Part shown: piece by piece, positions 42,779-52,124 of the stretch
How positions within the stretch are numbered: the stretch's first letter is position 1
How the letters are laid out: every line of letters begins with the position of its first letter
Assembly (NCBI GenBank): GCA_031082155.1
Contig: JAVHLL010000019.1
Location: 1-54,913, forward strand
DNA length: 54,913 bases
Direction: 5' to 3'
DNA from: Thermodesulfovibrionales bacterium
GTDB lineage: Bacteria > Nitrospirota > Thermodesulfovibrionia > Thermodesulfovibrionales > SM23-35
The notes under the pieces: generated by a model
Seen by the model: the letters and a program-made list of their open reading frames with translations, nothing else
Told to the model about the DNA's origin: nothing
Database searches by the model: none
Position numbers and translations under genes: made by a program

Positions 42779-44647
42779 ATGCGTATCCGATTATTGTCCG
42801 GCAGAGAACTCGACATCATGGCAGAAGAGAATCTCCTGCAGGCATTGAAGCGGCAGGGGGTTTACCTTGTCGCGTCATGCGGCGGAAAGGGTATCTGCGG
42901 CAAATGCCGTGTCAGAATAGCAGAAGGAGCCTGCAGAACTGTATCAACAGGGAAGCTCGACCATCAGCAGATCGCAGCAGGCGCTGTCCTTGCATGCCAA
43001 ACATTTCCCGAAGAAAACCTGGTCCTTGATATTCCGAAGGAATCCAGGCTCGTGGTCGGTGACGTCATCGAGACAGCCCGTGCAAAAGATCTTTTCGAAC
43101 TTTTCCAAAACCTCGACGGCTCAATTTCGCCGCTCGTACAATGGATTCCTCTCCAGGTCCCGCTTCCCACTCTTGAGGGGAACATCAGTGATATCGAGCG
43201 TCTTACGAACGTTGCAGAAAAACAGGGATTGCATGGACTGACATTCCCGCATTCCGTCATCTCATCAAGTGCGGACCTGCTGAGGGAAACCGGAGGAAAG
43301 ATATCCCTCGGATATACCGGCACCGGGGAGGTTTTTTCTCTCTCTTCACTGTCCCGGAAAGAGCGCTTCGGCGTTGCGGTTGATGTCGGGACAACAACGA
43401 TCGTGGTATATCTCGTGGATCTCTCCGACGGGAGGATAGTCGACGTAGGATCAACATATAACTCCCAGATGCGCCATGGTGACGATGTGATCACGAGGAT
43501 AGTCTATGCAACAGAAAGCAACGGCCTCCAAGAGCTGAGGGATGCGGTGGTGGATGATATCAATACCCTCCTGATGCCTCTTGCTGAAAAGCATTCCATT
43601 TCCATAGATGATATCGAGTCAGCAGTCATCGCAGGGAATACGACGATGGCTCACCTGTTCTGGGGACTCAATCCCGCCTATATCAGGGAAGAGCCCTATA
43701 CTCCTACCCTGAATATTTTTCCCCTATGGCGGGCTGGCACCGCAAATCTTGCGCTCCACAGTCAGGCGCCTGTGTATACCGTTCCCTGCGTTGCAAGTTA
43801 TGTAGGGGGTGACATTGTTGCAGGAGTATTGGCCTCCAGAATGCACAGACAGGGTGAACTATCCCTTTTTATGGATATCGGGACAAACGGGGAGATCGTG
43901 ATCGGGAATAATGAATGGCTTGTCACTGCCGCCTGTTCTGCAGGGCCCTGCTTTGAGGGAAGCGGCATCAAACAGGGCATGAGGGCAACAGAAGGTGCTG
44001 TGGAATCTGTAAAAATAGACCGCCGGACACTTGAACCTGTGCTCGGGATCATAGGAAAGGCAAAACCTCTCGGGATATGCGGATCGGGCATGATCGATGC
44101 TGTTTCCGAGTTGTTCCTGTGCGGCCTTATCGATCAAAAAGGCCGTTTCGTAAACGGATCGAAAACTGAGAGGATCAGGGAAGGATTTGAAGGCACCGAA
44201 TTCCTGTTTTACCAGGACAGCCAGAGGCAAATCGTCCTCACCGAAATTGATATAGAGAATATTCTCAGGGCAAAAGCCGCAATTTATGCGGGGATATCAC
44301 TTCTCCTGAAAGAAACCGGGTTCTCGTTCAATGAGATAGAGCATGTGTATATCGCAGGGGGCTTCGGCAATTATCTCAATGTTGAACGCGCGATTATGAT
44401 CGGCATGCTACCGGACCTTCCGGGAGAGAAATTCAGGTTTATCGGGAACACTGCGATAGCCGGCGCCTATCTCTGCCTTCTCTCGGAGAACATGAGAAAC
44501 GAAGCAGGGGCAATCGCCCGGAAAATGACGAATATAGAACTATCCGTTTCACGGCTGTTCATGGACGAGTACCTCTCCGCCCTCTTCCTTCCGCATACCG
44601 ATATATCCCAGTTTCCAACGGTTACAGCTCTGCTGGATAACAAATAA
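42779..44647 (+). CDS. RamA-like ferredoxin/ASKHA corrinoid activation protein (DUF4445)
   Basis: 622 residues. The N-terminal 85 residues are a [2Fe-2S] domain with CGGKGICGKCRVRIAEG and a later LACQT. The ASKHA ATPase domain (about 190-620) shows VAVDVGTTTIVVYLVDL, IAGNTTMAHLFWGLNP, FMDIGTNGEIVIGN and VYIAGGFGNYLNVERA. RamA-type proteins use ATP to reduce inactive Co(II) corrinoid proteins to Co(I) in methyl transfer. In a Wood-Ljungdahl or methyl-transfer organism it would reactivate such a protein. No corrinoid protein or methyltransferase gene of that kind lies in this window. ATG 42779 has no ribosome site; an upstream extension to 42716 looks non-coding because it crosses the palindrome. 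Confidence 0.88.
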   Translation: MRIRLLSGRELDIMAEENLLQALKRQGVYLVASCGGKGICGKCRVRIAEGACRTVSTGKLDHQQIAAGAVLACQTFPEENLVLDIPKESRLVVGDVIETARAKDLFELFQNLDGSISPLVQWIPLQVPLPTLEGNISDIERLTNVAEKQGLHGLTFPHSVISSSADLLRETGGKISLGYTGTGEVFSLSSLSRKERFGVAVDVGTTTIVVYLVDLSDGRIVDVGSTYNSQMRHGDDVITRIVYATESNGLQELRDAVVDDINTLLMPLAEKHSISIDDIESAVIAGNTTMAHLFWGLNPAYIREEPYTPTLNIFPLWRAGTANLALHSQAPVYTVPCVASYVGGDIVAGVLASRMHRQGELSLFMDIGTNGEIVIGNNEWLVTAACSAGPCFEGSGIKQGMRATEGAVESVKIDRRTLEPVLGIIGKAKPLGICGSGMIDAVSELFLCGLIDQKGRFVNGSKTERIREGFEGTEFLFYQDSQRQIVLTEIDIENILRAKAAIYAGISLLLKETGFSFNEIEHVYIAGGFGNYLNVERAIMIGMLPDLPGEKFRFIGNTAIAGAYLCLLSENMRNEAGAIARKMTNIELSVSRLFMDEYLSALFLPHTDISQFPTVTALLDNK

Positions 44648-44677
44648 GGAGAAAGCTCAGGAGATTATGCTTATAGA

Positions 44678-45016
44678 CTAATGCACCGGTCCTGAAGCAA
44701 GCAGCTTTTCCACCTCTTTTCTGATTACCGAGGCAGGGATGCCACCGTGTATCTTGAGTACGCCGTTGATGAGAACAACCGGCGTGTTGAGGGCTCCCAT
44801 GTGGAGCAGTTCCTTGATGTCATCGAACTCTTCGTCTCCGTCCATAAACAGGTCAATGTATTCGACAAACACGACAGAAGGATAGAAATAATCCATTTCC
44901 TTCGAAAGCTCTTCTGTCAGGACTTTATTTGTACCTGATATGTCGGATGCAGTATCCTCGAAAAGGACACTTTCTACTGGATTGTCAAGCACCTGGATGT
45001 GAACCCTCTGGAGCAT
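44678..45016 (-). CDS. Thioredoxin-fold protein without CxxC
   Basis: 112 residues. The pattern VHIQVLDNPVE ... SVVFVEYIDLFMDG ... ALNTPVVLINGVLKIHGGIP fits a thioredoxin-like fold. NTPVVLINGVLKIHGGIP gives the cis-proline and final strand. The CxxC position is occupied by NPVESVLFED and no cysteine is present, so it cannot act as a dithiol reductase. It follows panC by five bases and is probably co-translated. Relatives of this small type (YuzD-like or thioredoxin-fold regulatory) have unknown roles. The fold assignment is moderate. Confidence 0.55.
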   Translation of the reverse strand: MLQRVHIQVLDNPVESVLFEDTASDISGTNKVLTEELSKEMDYFYPSVVFVEYIDLFMDGDEEFDDIKELLHMGALNTPVVLINGVLKIHGGIPASVIRKEVEKLLASGPVH

Positions 45017-45021
45017 GCAGA

Positions 45022-45882
45022 TTACCTCTCTTTTTTCATCATTACAAGCATATTATCGATAAGCCGGGTATCTCCCATCTTTACTGCAATGGCAAGCAGC
45101 GCGTCTCCCCCTATCTCATGAATCTCTCCGAGGGTTACAGGGTCGAAAAGACCTGCATACTGGACCTCGGTTATTGCAGGTTCATCTCTGAGAATTTGTT
45201 GCATCCCCCTTGTGATGTCCTGCACTCTTATTATACCAGATTCCAAGGAGGCTGCCGCCTCCGAGAGGCACCTGAAAAGTACTGCTGCAGAGCGCTTCTG
45301 CTCCGCAGACAGATAGGCATTGCGGGAGCTCATGGCAAGTCCGTCTTTCTCTCTGACTGTCGGGCAGACGGTGATTTCAATATCCATATCGAGATCTCTG
45401 GTCATCCGTTTGATCACCCGCGTCTGCTGATAATCCTTCTGTCCGAAGTATGCTCTTTTTGGAAGAACGATATGAAAGAGCTTTGCTACCACAGTCGCAA
45501 CACCCCTGAAATGTCCCGGCCTGAAGGCACCGCAGAGTCTTTCGGAAATCTGCTCAACCTCTATGTGAGTTAAAAATCCACCAGGATACATGGCCTTGGT
45601 ATCAGGCATGAAAAGGATATCAACCTGTTCCTTCAGCAGTTTCCCTGTATCCACCTCTATATCTCTGGGATATCCCTGAAAATCCTCTGCAGGGCTGAAC
45701 TGGATCGGGTTCACAAAGATGCTTACCGCCGTCAGGTCGTTTTCCTGCCGGGCTCTTCTCACCAGACTGAGGTGCCCATCGTGCAGCGCCCCCATCGTCG
45801 GGACAAATCCGATCGTCCTGCCGCGGACCAGATGTCCCTTTGCGGTAGCCTGCATAATCTTCGGAATCCGTATTATTTCCAT
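45022..45882 (-). CDS. panC: Pantothenate synthetase
   Basis: 286 residues. It joins pantoate and beta-alanine with ATP to form pantothenate for coenzyme A. FVPTMGALHDGHLSLVRRAR carries the HIGH-like motif, VSIFVNPIQFSPAEDFQGYPR is the substrate loop, and FRPGHFRGVATVVAKLFHIV with YFGQKDYQQ follows. VREKDGLAMSSRNAYLS has the KMSKS-like serine site. ATG 45882 gives the usual N-terminus MEIIRIP; a longer upstream frame of 34 codons has no family sequence. GAGGGC stands before the ATG. Confidence 0.95.
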   Translation of the reverse strand: MEIIRIPKIMQATAKGHLVRGRTIGFVPTMGALHDGHLSLVRRARQENDLTAVSIFVNPIQFSPAEDFQGYPRDIEVDTGKLLKEQVDILFMPDTKAMYPGGFLTHIEVEQISERLCGAFRPGHFRGVATVVAKLFHIVLPKRAYFGQKDYQQTRVIKRMTRDLDMDIEITVCPTVREKDGLAMSSRNAYLSAEQKRSAAVLFRCLSEAAASLESGIIRVQDITRGMQQILRDEPAITEVQYAGLFDPVTLGEIHEIGGDALLAIAVKMGDTRLIDNMLVMMKKER

Positions 45883-46065
45883 AAGGTTGCCCTCGTCTTC
45901 CCCCGAATGAATACCGTATGGCGTCCCTGGGGGCCTGCCTGAATGCCTTTTCTGTTCCCGCACATGGATCAGTGCTCTGTGCACTGTTCCAGGGGAGTGT
46001 ACGGATATAACCTATCCAATATCGCCGGATTTTGTCAAACAACGGGAATCCATCAGGATTTTTCG

Positions 46066-46521
46066 ATGAATGTTATGGTAAAATTCAACTCTGTGGAAGA
46101 GGTAGGTCTTGTCAAGAGCGCCGAGGGAATGGTTGCGAAAGTTCTCGTAGAAAGAAAAAATGCCTGCGAAGGGTGCACTTCGAGGATGTGTAAACCTGCA
46201 GACCAATTGATGGAAATTGAAGCGCTCAATCCGCTCAATGCCCATGCAGGACAGAAGGTCAGGATTGAAATTCGCGCCTATAGCTATATGAGAGGGTCGC
46301 TGATTGTCTATGGCATCCCCGTCCTCTCTCTGATCGCAGGTGCGGTCCTCGGACGGGAAGTATTCAGCGGTTTCCTGAAAAATCTTGACTCTGATTCCGT
46401 TTCCGCTATTTTCGGGTTCGGGGCCTTTGTTATTTCCCTGCTGGTCATTAAGGTATGGAGCACAAGGGCGGCAGAAAAAAAAGTCGGGATGGAACCAACT
46501 ATCAAGGAAATTATCGAATAA
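46066..46521 (+). CDS. SoxR-reducing/RseC-like membrane protein
   Basis: 151 residues. The N-terminal part has cysteines in NACEGCTSRMCKPADQ (about 38-50), close to the cysteine-rich loop of RseC/MucC proteins. It is followed by QKVRIEIRAYSYMRGSLIVYG and two membrane helices (YGIPVLSLIAGAVLGREVF, SAIFGFGAFVISLLVIKVW). In other bacteria RseC modulates sigma-E and the Rsx complex that reduces SoxR; similar proteins accompany electron-transport genes. Neither rsx nor rpoE genes are here. ATG 46066 is the best start, with AGGA ten bases before; an upstream frame is not needed. Confidence 0.8.
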   Translation: MNVMVKFNSVEEVGLVKSAEGMVAKVLVERKNACEGCTSRMCKPADQLMEIEALNPLNAHAGQKVRIEIRAYSYMRGSLIVYGIPVLSLIAGAVLGREVFSGFLKNLDSDSVSAIFGFGAFVISLLVIKVWSTRAAEKKVGMEPTIKEIIE

Positions 46522-46646
46522 GTTTAAAGTGTTTGCTCAGTTTGCAGTGTTTGGCCGGCTTATATATTCTCCACAAAAAACCAGCAACCTGTGCAGACTG
46601 AATCATCGGGGCAAACTCAATATTAATTACTACAGAGGGGGGTTCA

Positions 46647-48749
46647 ATGGCAAACTTTGATGTAGAGAAGATACGGAATATTGCAGTCATAGCGCATGGA
46701 GGCGCTGGCAAGACGTCTCTTATCGAGGCGATGCTCTTTGATTCAGGTTCCATAGACAGGCTCGGGAGGGTGGACGATGGAACTACAACAACGGACTATG
46801 AGCCTGAAGAAATAACAAGGAAAATAACCATTTCCTCTTCAGTTGCGTTTTGTGACTGGAATAATTACAGGATCAACCTGGTTGACACTCCCGGATTCAT
46901 TAATTTCCTTGAGGATACCAGAGGCTGTCTGAGGGGTGTTGACGGAGCAATCGTTATCGTCAGTGCGCTTTCGGGGGTAAAGGCTGAAACACAGAAAATA
47001 TGGAAATATGCTTCTGAATTCGAGTTGCCAAGGCTTATCTTCGTCAATAAAATGGACAAAGAAAATGCTAATTTTTCCAGAGCGTTAGGAGAACTCGAAA
47101 AAGCGTTTGGGAAAGATGCGTTGCCCTTACAGCTACCGATAGGCGCAGGTGAAAGTTTCAAGGGCATTGTTGACCTGATCAAAATGAAGGCGGTTCTCTT
47201 TGAGAACGGCAAGTCAGCAGAAGCTGAAATCCCTCCTGACATGCTTCCCGAGGTCGAAGAGTACAGGAAAAAACTTATCGAAAAGATTGCAGAATCCGAT
47301 GATGCATTGCTTGAGAAGTACCTGGAGGGTGGATCCCTCACAGACGAGGAAATACTCAAAGGGATAAAAGTGGGCGCTCTGACAAAAAGGTTCTTGCCGG
47401 TAACCTGCGGGTCTGCTCTTAAAAATACCGCGATATCTCAACTTCTGGATGCTTCTGTTCTCTGTCTGCCTTCACCTGCAGAGATGGCGAGGATTTCGCC
47501 TGTGAAAGGGAAAAACCCGAAAGATGGGAAAGAGGTCGAGAGAAATCCTTCGCAGACAGATCCCTTATCGGCATACGTTTTTAAAACTATTGCTGACCCG
47601 TTTGCAGGAAGGCTCTCTATTTTCAGGGTGTATTCCGGCTCACTCAAGGCAGACTCGAATGTCCTCAATACGACAACCGGCGCAAAGGAGCGGATCGGTC
47701 AGGTCTTTTATCTCATGGGGAAAAAACAGATATCAGCGCAGACAATCGGCCCCGGTGAAATAGGTGTCGTGGCTAAACTCAAGGAAACATTTACCGGTGA
47801 TACGCTGTCTGAAGAGGCGCATCAGATAATTTTCGAGAAAGTGAAATTCGCCGATCCTATAATCTCATACGCCATAGCGCCCAAGAGTAAAGGCGACGAA
47901 GACAAGGTCGGTACCGGACTGCACAGGATTCTTGAAGAAGATCCAACGCTGAGATTCCAGAGAGATGAGGAGACAAAGGAGATGCTCCTCTCCGGCATGG
48001 GACAGGTACATCTTGAAGTTTCTCTTGAACGGCTGAAAAGGAAATTTGGAGTTGAGGTCGTCATGCAGACCCCCAAGGTACCGTACAGGGAGACGATCAA
48101 GATTTCCGCCCGTGCCCAGGGGAAATACAAAAAACAGTCAGGCGGGCGAGGACAGTACGGTGACTGCTCGCTCGAAATCGAACCCCTCCAGCGAGGCGCG
48201 GGATATGAGTTCCTCGATAAGATTGTCGGCGGCGTCATCCCGCAGCAGTACAGGCCAGCTGTTGAAAAAGGAGTCATCGAGACCATGCGCGAAGGGGTTA
48301 TCGCAGGGAATCCTCTTGTCGACATACGAGTGAAGCTCTATGATGGATCCTACCACTCGGTAGATTCATCAGAAATGGCATTTAAGATTGCCGGGTCCAT
48401 GGCCCTGAGAAAGGCTGTACAGGAGGCAAAACCTGTTCTCCTCGAACCTATTATGAAAGTCGAGGTCATAACTCCCGACGACACCCTCGGGACTGTTATC
48501 GGCGACCTGAATTCCAGAAGAGGGCGGGTACAGGGAGTCGAACCGCAGGCCGGAGGAAATCAGAAGATCAACGCACAGGTGCCGATGTCGGAAATGCTTA
48601 CCTATGCGAACCAGCTCACCAGCCTGACTTCAGGCAGAGGGCTTTACTCTATGGAATTTTCCCATTACGAAGACCTGCCTAGCCATCTGACTCAGAAGAT
48701 CATTGCTGAACGGCAGGCGCAGCAAAAAGAGAAAGCTGAAGAAAAATAA
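46647..48749 (+). CDS. Elongation factor G paralogue (EF-G2-like GTPase)
   Basis: 700 residues, all five EF-G domains. The P-loop reads AHGGAGKTS (16-24) instead of the classic AHIDAGKTT, and switch I reads EEITRKITI instead of RGITI; DTPGF and NKMD are intact. These features match the EF-G-2/FusA2 paralogue rather than the main FusA, which usually lies near rpsL and tuf. The C-terminal domains show GGRGQYGDCSLEIEPL and VIGDLNSRRGRVQGVE. Function of such paralogues varies (a reserve translocase or ribosome recycling factor). It starts after GGGGGG with ATG 46647 and is followed by ileS after 21 bases. Confidence 0.88.
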   Translation: MANFDVEKIRNIAVIAHGGAGKTSLIEAMLFDSGSIDRLGRVDDGTTTTDYEPEEITRKITISSSVAFCDWNNYRINLVDTPGFINFLEDTRGCLRGVDGAIVIVSALSGVKAETQKIWKYASEFELPRLIFVNKMDKENANFSRALGELEKAFGKDALPLQLPIGAGESFKGIVDLIKMKAVLFENGKSAEAEIPPDMLPEVEEYRKKLIEKIAESDDALLEKYLEGGSLTDEEILKGIKVGALTKRFLPVTCGSALKNTAISQLLDASVLCLPSPAEMARISPVKGKNPKDGKEVERNPSQTDPLSAYVFKTIADPFAGRLSIFRVYSGSLKADSNVLNTTTGAKERIGQVFYLMGKKQISAQTIGPGEIGVVAKLKETFTGDTLSEEAHQIIFEKVKFADPIISYAIAPKSKGDEDKVGTGLHRILEEDPTLRFQRDEETKEMLLSGMGQVHLEVSLERLKRKFGVEVVMQTPKVPYRETIKISARAQGKYKKQSGGRGQYGDCSLEIEPLQRGAGYEFLDKIVGGVIPQQYRPAVEKGVIETMREGVIAGNPLVDIRVKLYDGSYHSVDSSEMAFKIAGSMALRKAVQEAKPVLLEPIMKVEVITPDDTLGTVIGDLNSRRGRVQGVEPQAGGNQKINAQVPMSEMLTYANQLTSLTSGRGLYSMEFSHYEDLPSHLTQKIIAERQAQQKEKAEEK

Positions 48750-48770
48750 GAGTGAAAAAAGTAAATTTGT

Positions 48771-51569
48771 ATGACTAAGGACTTCAAAGATACACTGAAC
48801 CTGCCCCAGACGGATTTCCCGATGAAGGCAAATCTTGCGCAGAAAGAGCCGCTCATGCTGAAATTCTGGGAAGAAAATAGAATCTATGCAAAACTCCAGG
48901 AGAAGAACAGGGGGCAGAAACACTATATCCTCCACGACGGACCACCCTATGCAAACGGTCACATCCATATTGGCCATGCGTTAAACAAGATATTGAAAGA
49001 CCTCATAGTCAAATATAAGGCTATGAATGGCTTTTACTCCCCCTATATCCCGGGCTGGGACTGCCATGGCCTGCCGATCGAGCTCCAGGTTGACAAAAAT
49101 CTTGGAGAGAAAAAGGACAAACTCGATATTATCGAAAAGCGGACCCTCTGCAGGGAATACGCGTTAAAATTCGTCGATATCCAACGGGATGAGTTTATGC
49201 GCCTCGGTGTTTTCGGCGACTGGCAGACCCCTTATCTCACCTTGTCCAATGAATATGAAGCTACTATTGTAGGGGAATTCTGCAAATTCGTTGAGTCAGG
49301 AGATGTGTATAAAGGCAAAAAGCCTGTGCACTGGTGTCCTTCCTGTATTACTGCGCTCGCAGAGGCAGAGGTTGAATACAACGACAAGGAATCACCATCG
49401 GTATTTGTGAAGTTTGCCCTTGATCAGGAGAGTATCGGCAGGGTTTTCCCTCAACTCAAGGGGAAGCCGGTTTTTATAGTTATCTGGACAACCACTCCCT
49501 GGACGCTGCCTGCAAACCTTGCCCTTGCATTCCATCCTGATTTTGAATATGCAGCAGTCGAACAGGACAGCGATATCTATATAGTTGCAGAGGGCTGTAT
49601 TGAATCCCTGAAGGACAAAATCGGGCTTGACGGCGCCATGCTTCTGAAGAAACCCGGCAGGGACCTCGAAGGATTAGAGACCTACCATCCGTTCATACAC
49701 AGGAAGTCCCGTACGGTATTGGGTGAATTTATATCACTCGAAGAGGGCACAGGAATCGTACACATCGCGCCCGGTCACGGCGAAGACGACTACGAAATCG
49801 GACTGAAATACGGCCTTGATATATACGCGCCAGTCGATAAGCGGGGGCACTTCACCTTCACGGGGACCGAGCATGAATCATCGCTTCAGGGCAAGTTCGT
49901 GTTCAAGGCGAACACAGAAATTATAGAAATTCTGAAACAGAAAAATGCACTGATAAAAGAAGAGAAGATCACTCACTCATACCCGCATTGCTGGCGGTGC
50001 AAAAAACCGGTCATTTTCCGGGCAACCGCTCAATGGTTCATCTCGATGGAGCAGAACGGGCTGAGAGAAAAATCGCTTTCTGAAATCAACCAATGCACCT
50101 GGATACCAAAATGGGGGAAGGAAAGAATCCACGGGATGGTCACCAACAGACCGGACTGGTGTGTATCAAGGCAACGTGCATGGGGTGTTCCTATTACCCT
50201 TTTCAGATGCGAACAATGCGACAGGTTCGTCACTGACCACGATGTGCTGACAAACATTGTCAGTCTTGTCGCGGCACATAGCGCAGATATCTGGTTCATC
50301 AAGAATCCAGAGGAAATCCTCCCTGCCGGATATCAATGCAAGAAATGTGGCGGTACGTCTTTTGCCAAAGAGATGGATATCCTCGATGTATGGTTTGACT
50401 CGGGCGTCAGTCATGCAGCAGTCATTGAACTGGATCCCCGGCTCTCCTGGCCGGCTGACCTGTATCTTGAGGGAAGCGATCAGCATAGAGGGTGGTTCCA
50501 GAGCTCCCTCCTTGCTTCTGTCGGCACTCGGGGCAGCGCTCCATACAGGACTGTCCTCACTCACGGGTTTGTTGTTGATGGTCAGGGCAAGAAGATGTCG
50601 AAATCACTCGGGAATGTCGTAGCGCCGCAGGAGGTCATCAAAACCAATGGCGCTGAGATTTTGCGTCTCTGGGTCTCTGCAGAAGATTACAAGGATGACA
50701 TCAGAATTTCAAGGGAGATCATTGACAGACTGACGGAGGCATACCGGAAGATCCGGAATACCTGCCGGTTTCTGCTCGGTAACATCTCGGATTTTGACGG
50801 TGGGGATTATCAGAACAGTCTCCTTGAAATCGACCGGTGGGCTATGAGCAGGCTCCAGTCATTCACCAGGGACGTCATCGCGGCATATGAGAACTTCGAT
50901 TTTCACGAAGTCTTCCATAATATCCACAAGTTCTGCGTTGTTGATATGAGTTCCTTTTATCTCGATGTATTAAAGGACAGGCTCTATACCTTTAAAACAG
51001 ACTCCGGTGAAAGACGTGCGGCACAATGGGTCCTCCTCCAGATTCTTTCGACCATGACCCGGCTGTTGGCTCCGGTCCTCTCCTTCACCGGGGAAGAAGT
51101 CTGGCAGAGCCTGAGGAAGAAGATGGGTTATCTTGAGGAATCAGTCTTTCTCGCCCGGTTTCCCGAAGTATCAGAGAGATTTCTGAACGAAGGGCTTAAT
51201 CAGAAATGGGACGACCTTTTCAGACTAAGGAACGAAGTGAACAAGGCGCTCGAACTCAAAAGAACCGAAAAATTTCTCGGCAATGCCCTCGAAGCAAAGA
51301 TTATTGTAAAACTCCCGCAGCACTATCAGTCGCTGATTGCTGCAGACAGAGGATTTCTCCCGACATTCTTTATTGTCTCCGCGGTCGAAGTAACTGATGA
51401 GAGCATGGAACATGCATACAGAAGTTCCGAAATCGAGGGGCTTGAGATCAGAATAGAACGGGCTCCGGGCGCCAAATGCCAGCGGTGCTGGAACTGGACT
51501 GAAAGCGTCGGTGCATTCTCTGATGCCCCCGAAGTCTGCGAACGGTGCTATAAAGCCATTCATTCATAG
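48771..51569 (+). CDS. ileS: Isoleucyl-tRNA synthetase
   Basis: 932 residues, the normal bacterial length. The HIGH motif is in GHIHIGHALNKILKD (about 64-78) and the KMSKS motif in GQGKKMSKSLGNVVAP (about 605). PGWDCHGLPIELQVDK is the conserved segment after HIGH. The editing CP1 domain lies at about 200-400 (WTTTPWTLPANLAL). A zinc site ends the protein, CQRCWNWTESVGAFSDAPEVCERC, given as CQRCW and CERC, typical of the bacterial type. The start is ATG 48771. lspA begins directly after the stop codon. Confidence 0.97.
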   Translation: MTKDFKDTLNLPQTDFPMKANLAQKEPLMLKFWEENRIYAKLQEKNRGQKHYILHDGPPYANGHIHIGHALNKILKDLIVKYKAMNGFYSPYIPGWDCHGLPIELQVDKNLGEKKDKLDIIEKRTLCREYALKFVDIQRDEFMRLGVFGDWQTPYLTLSNEYEATIVGEFCKFVESGDVYKGKKPVHWCPSCITALAEAEVEYNDKESPSVFVKFALDQESIGRVFPQLKGKPVFIVIWTTTPWTLPANLALAFHPDFEYAAVEQDSDIYIVAEGCIESLKDKIGLDGAMLLKKPGRDLEGLETYHPFIHRKSRTVLGEFISLEEGTGIVHIAPGHGEDDYEIGLKYGLDIYAPVDKRGHFTFTGTEHESSLQGKFVFKANTEIIEILKQKNALIKEEKITHSYPHCWRCKKPVIFRATAQWFISMEQNGLREKSLSEINQCTWIPKWGKERIHGMVTNRPDWCVSRQRAWGVPITLFRCEQCDRFVTDHDVLTNIVSLVAAHSADIWFIKNPEEILPAGYQCKKCGGTSFAKEMDILDVWFDSGVSHAAVIELDPRLSWPADLYLEGSDQHRGWFQSSLLASVGTRGSAPYRTVLTHGFVVDGQGKKMSKSLGNVVAPQEVIKTNGAEILRLWVSAEDYKDDIRISREIIDRLTEAYRKIRNTCRFLLGNISDFDGGDYQNSLLEIDRWAMSRLQSFTRDVIAAYENFDFHEVFHNIHKFCVVDMSSFYLDVLKDRLYTFKTDSGERRAAQWVLLQILSTMTRLLAPVLSFTGEEVWQSLRKKMGYLEESVFLARFPEVSERFLNEGLNQKWDDLFRLRNEVNKALELKRTEKFLGNALEAKIIVKLPQHYQSLIAADRGFLPTFFIVSAVEVTDESMEHAYRSSEIEGLEIRIERAPGAKCQRCWNWTESVGAFSDAPEVCERCYKAIHS

Positions 51570-52013
51570 ATGAAAAGATCTGTTTCTATATTCCTCATTG
51601 TCCTGGTGATCATTGCAATCGATCAGATAAGCAAGTTTCTTATCATTCAGTATGTCAGCCCTTTCGAATCAATCAGGGTATTGCCGTTCTTTCATATTGT
51701 ACATGTGCAGAATGCAGGCGCTGCATTTGGAAGTTTCAGGGGGCTCGGCAGCAGTTTCTTTATTGTCATCTCTGTGGCAGCGATACTCTTTGTACTCTAT
51801 CTCCTCACGAAAAAAGCGTATAATCAGTTTGGCCTCTCTCTCGTGCTCGGCGGAGCAGTTGGAAACCTTATCGACCGGGTGCTCTATGGCAAGGTTGTCG
51901 ATTTTCTGGACTTTTTCGCGGGAAGTTTCCACTGGCCCGCCTTCAATGTCGCAGACTCATCCCTTACCGTCGGCATCACGGTCATCCTGCTTTCTGCTCT
52001 TCTCAAAAAGTAA
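51570..52013 (+). CDS. lspA: Lipoprotein signal peptidase II
   Basis: 147 residues with four membrane helices. The catalytic aspartates lie in GGAVGNLIDRVLYGKVVDFLD and FNVADSSLTVGI. NAGAAFGSFRGL (about 47) and AIDQISKFLI (about 16) are further family motifs. It removes signal peptides from prolipoproteins, many of which are encoded in this window. The ATG abuts the ileS stop codon with no spacer, a common ileS-lspA arrangement. lgt follows 111 bases later. Confidence 0.97.
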   Translation: MKRSVSIFLIVLVIIAIDQISKFLIIQYVSPFESIRVLPFFHIVHVQNAGAAFGSFRGLGSSFFIVISVAAILFVLYLLTKKAYNQFGLSLVLGGAVGNLIDRVLYGKVVDFLDFFAGSFHWPAFNVADSSLTVGITVILLSALLKK

Positions 52014-52124
52014 CCTCCTCATTGATTTCTCAGTGATCGAGTTGATGCACAGACTCTTCATGCCTCATGTCATTCTTAAACTGAGACGTTACAGGCTTAG
52101 GGTCTGTGTTATTATAAAAAGGTA

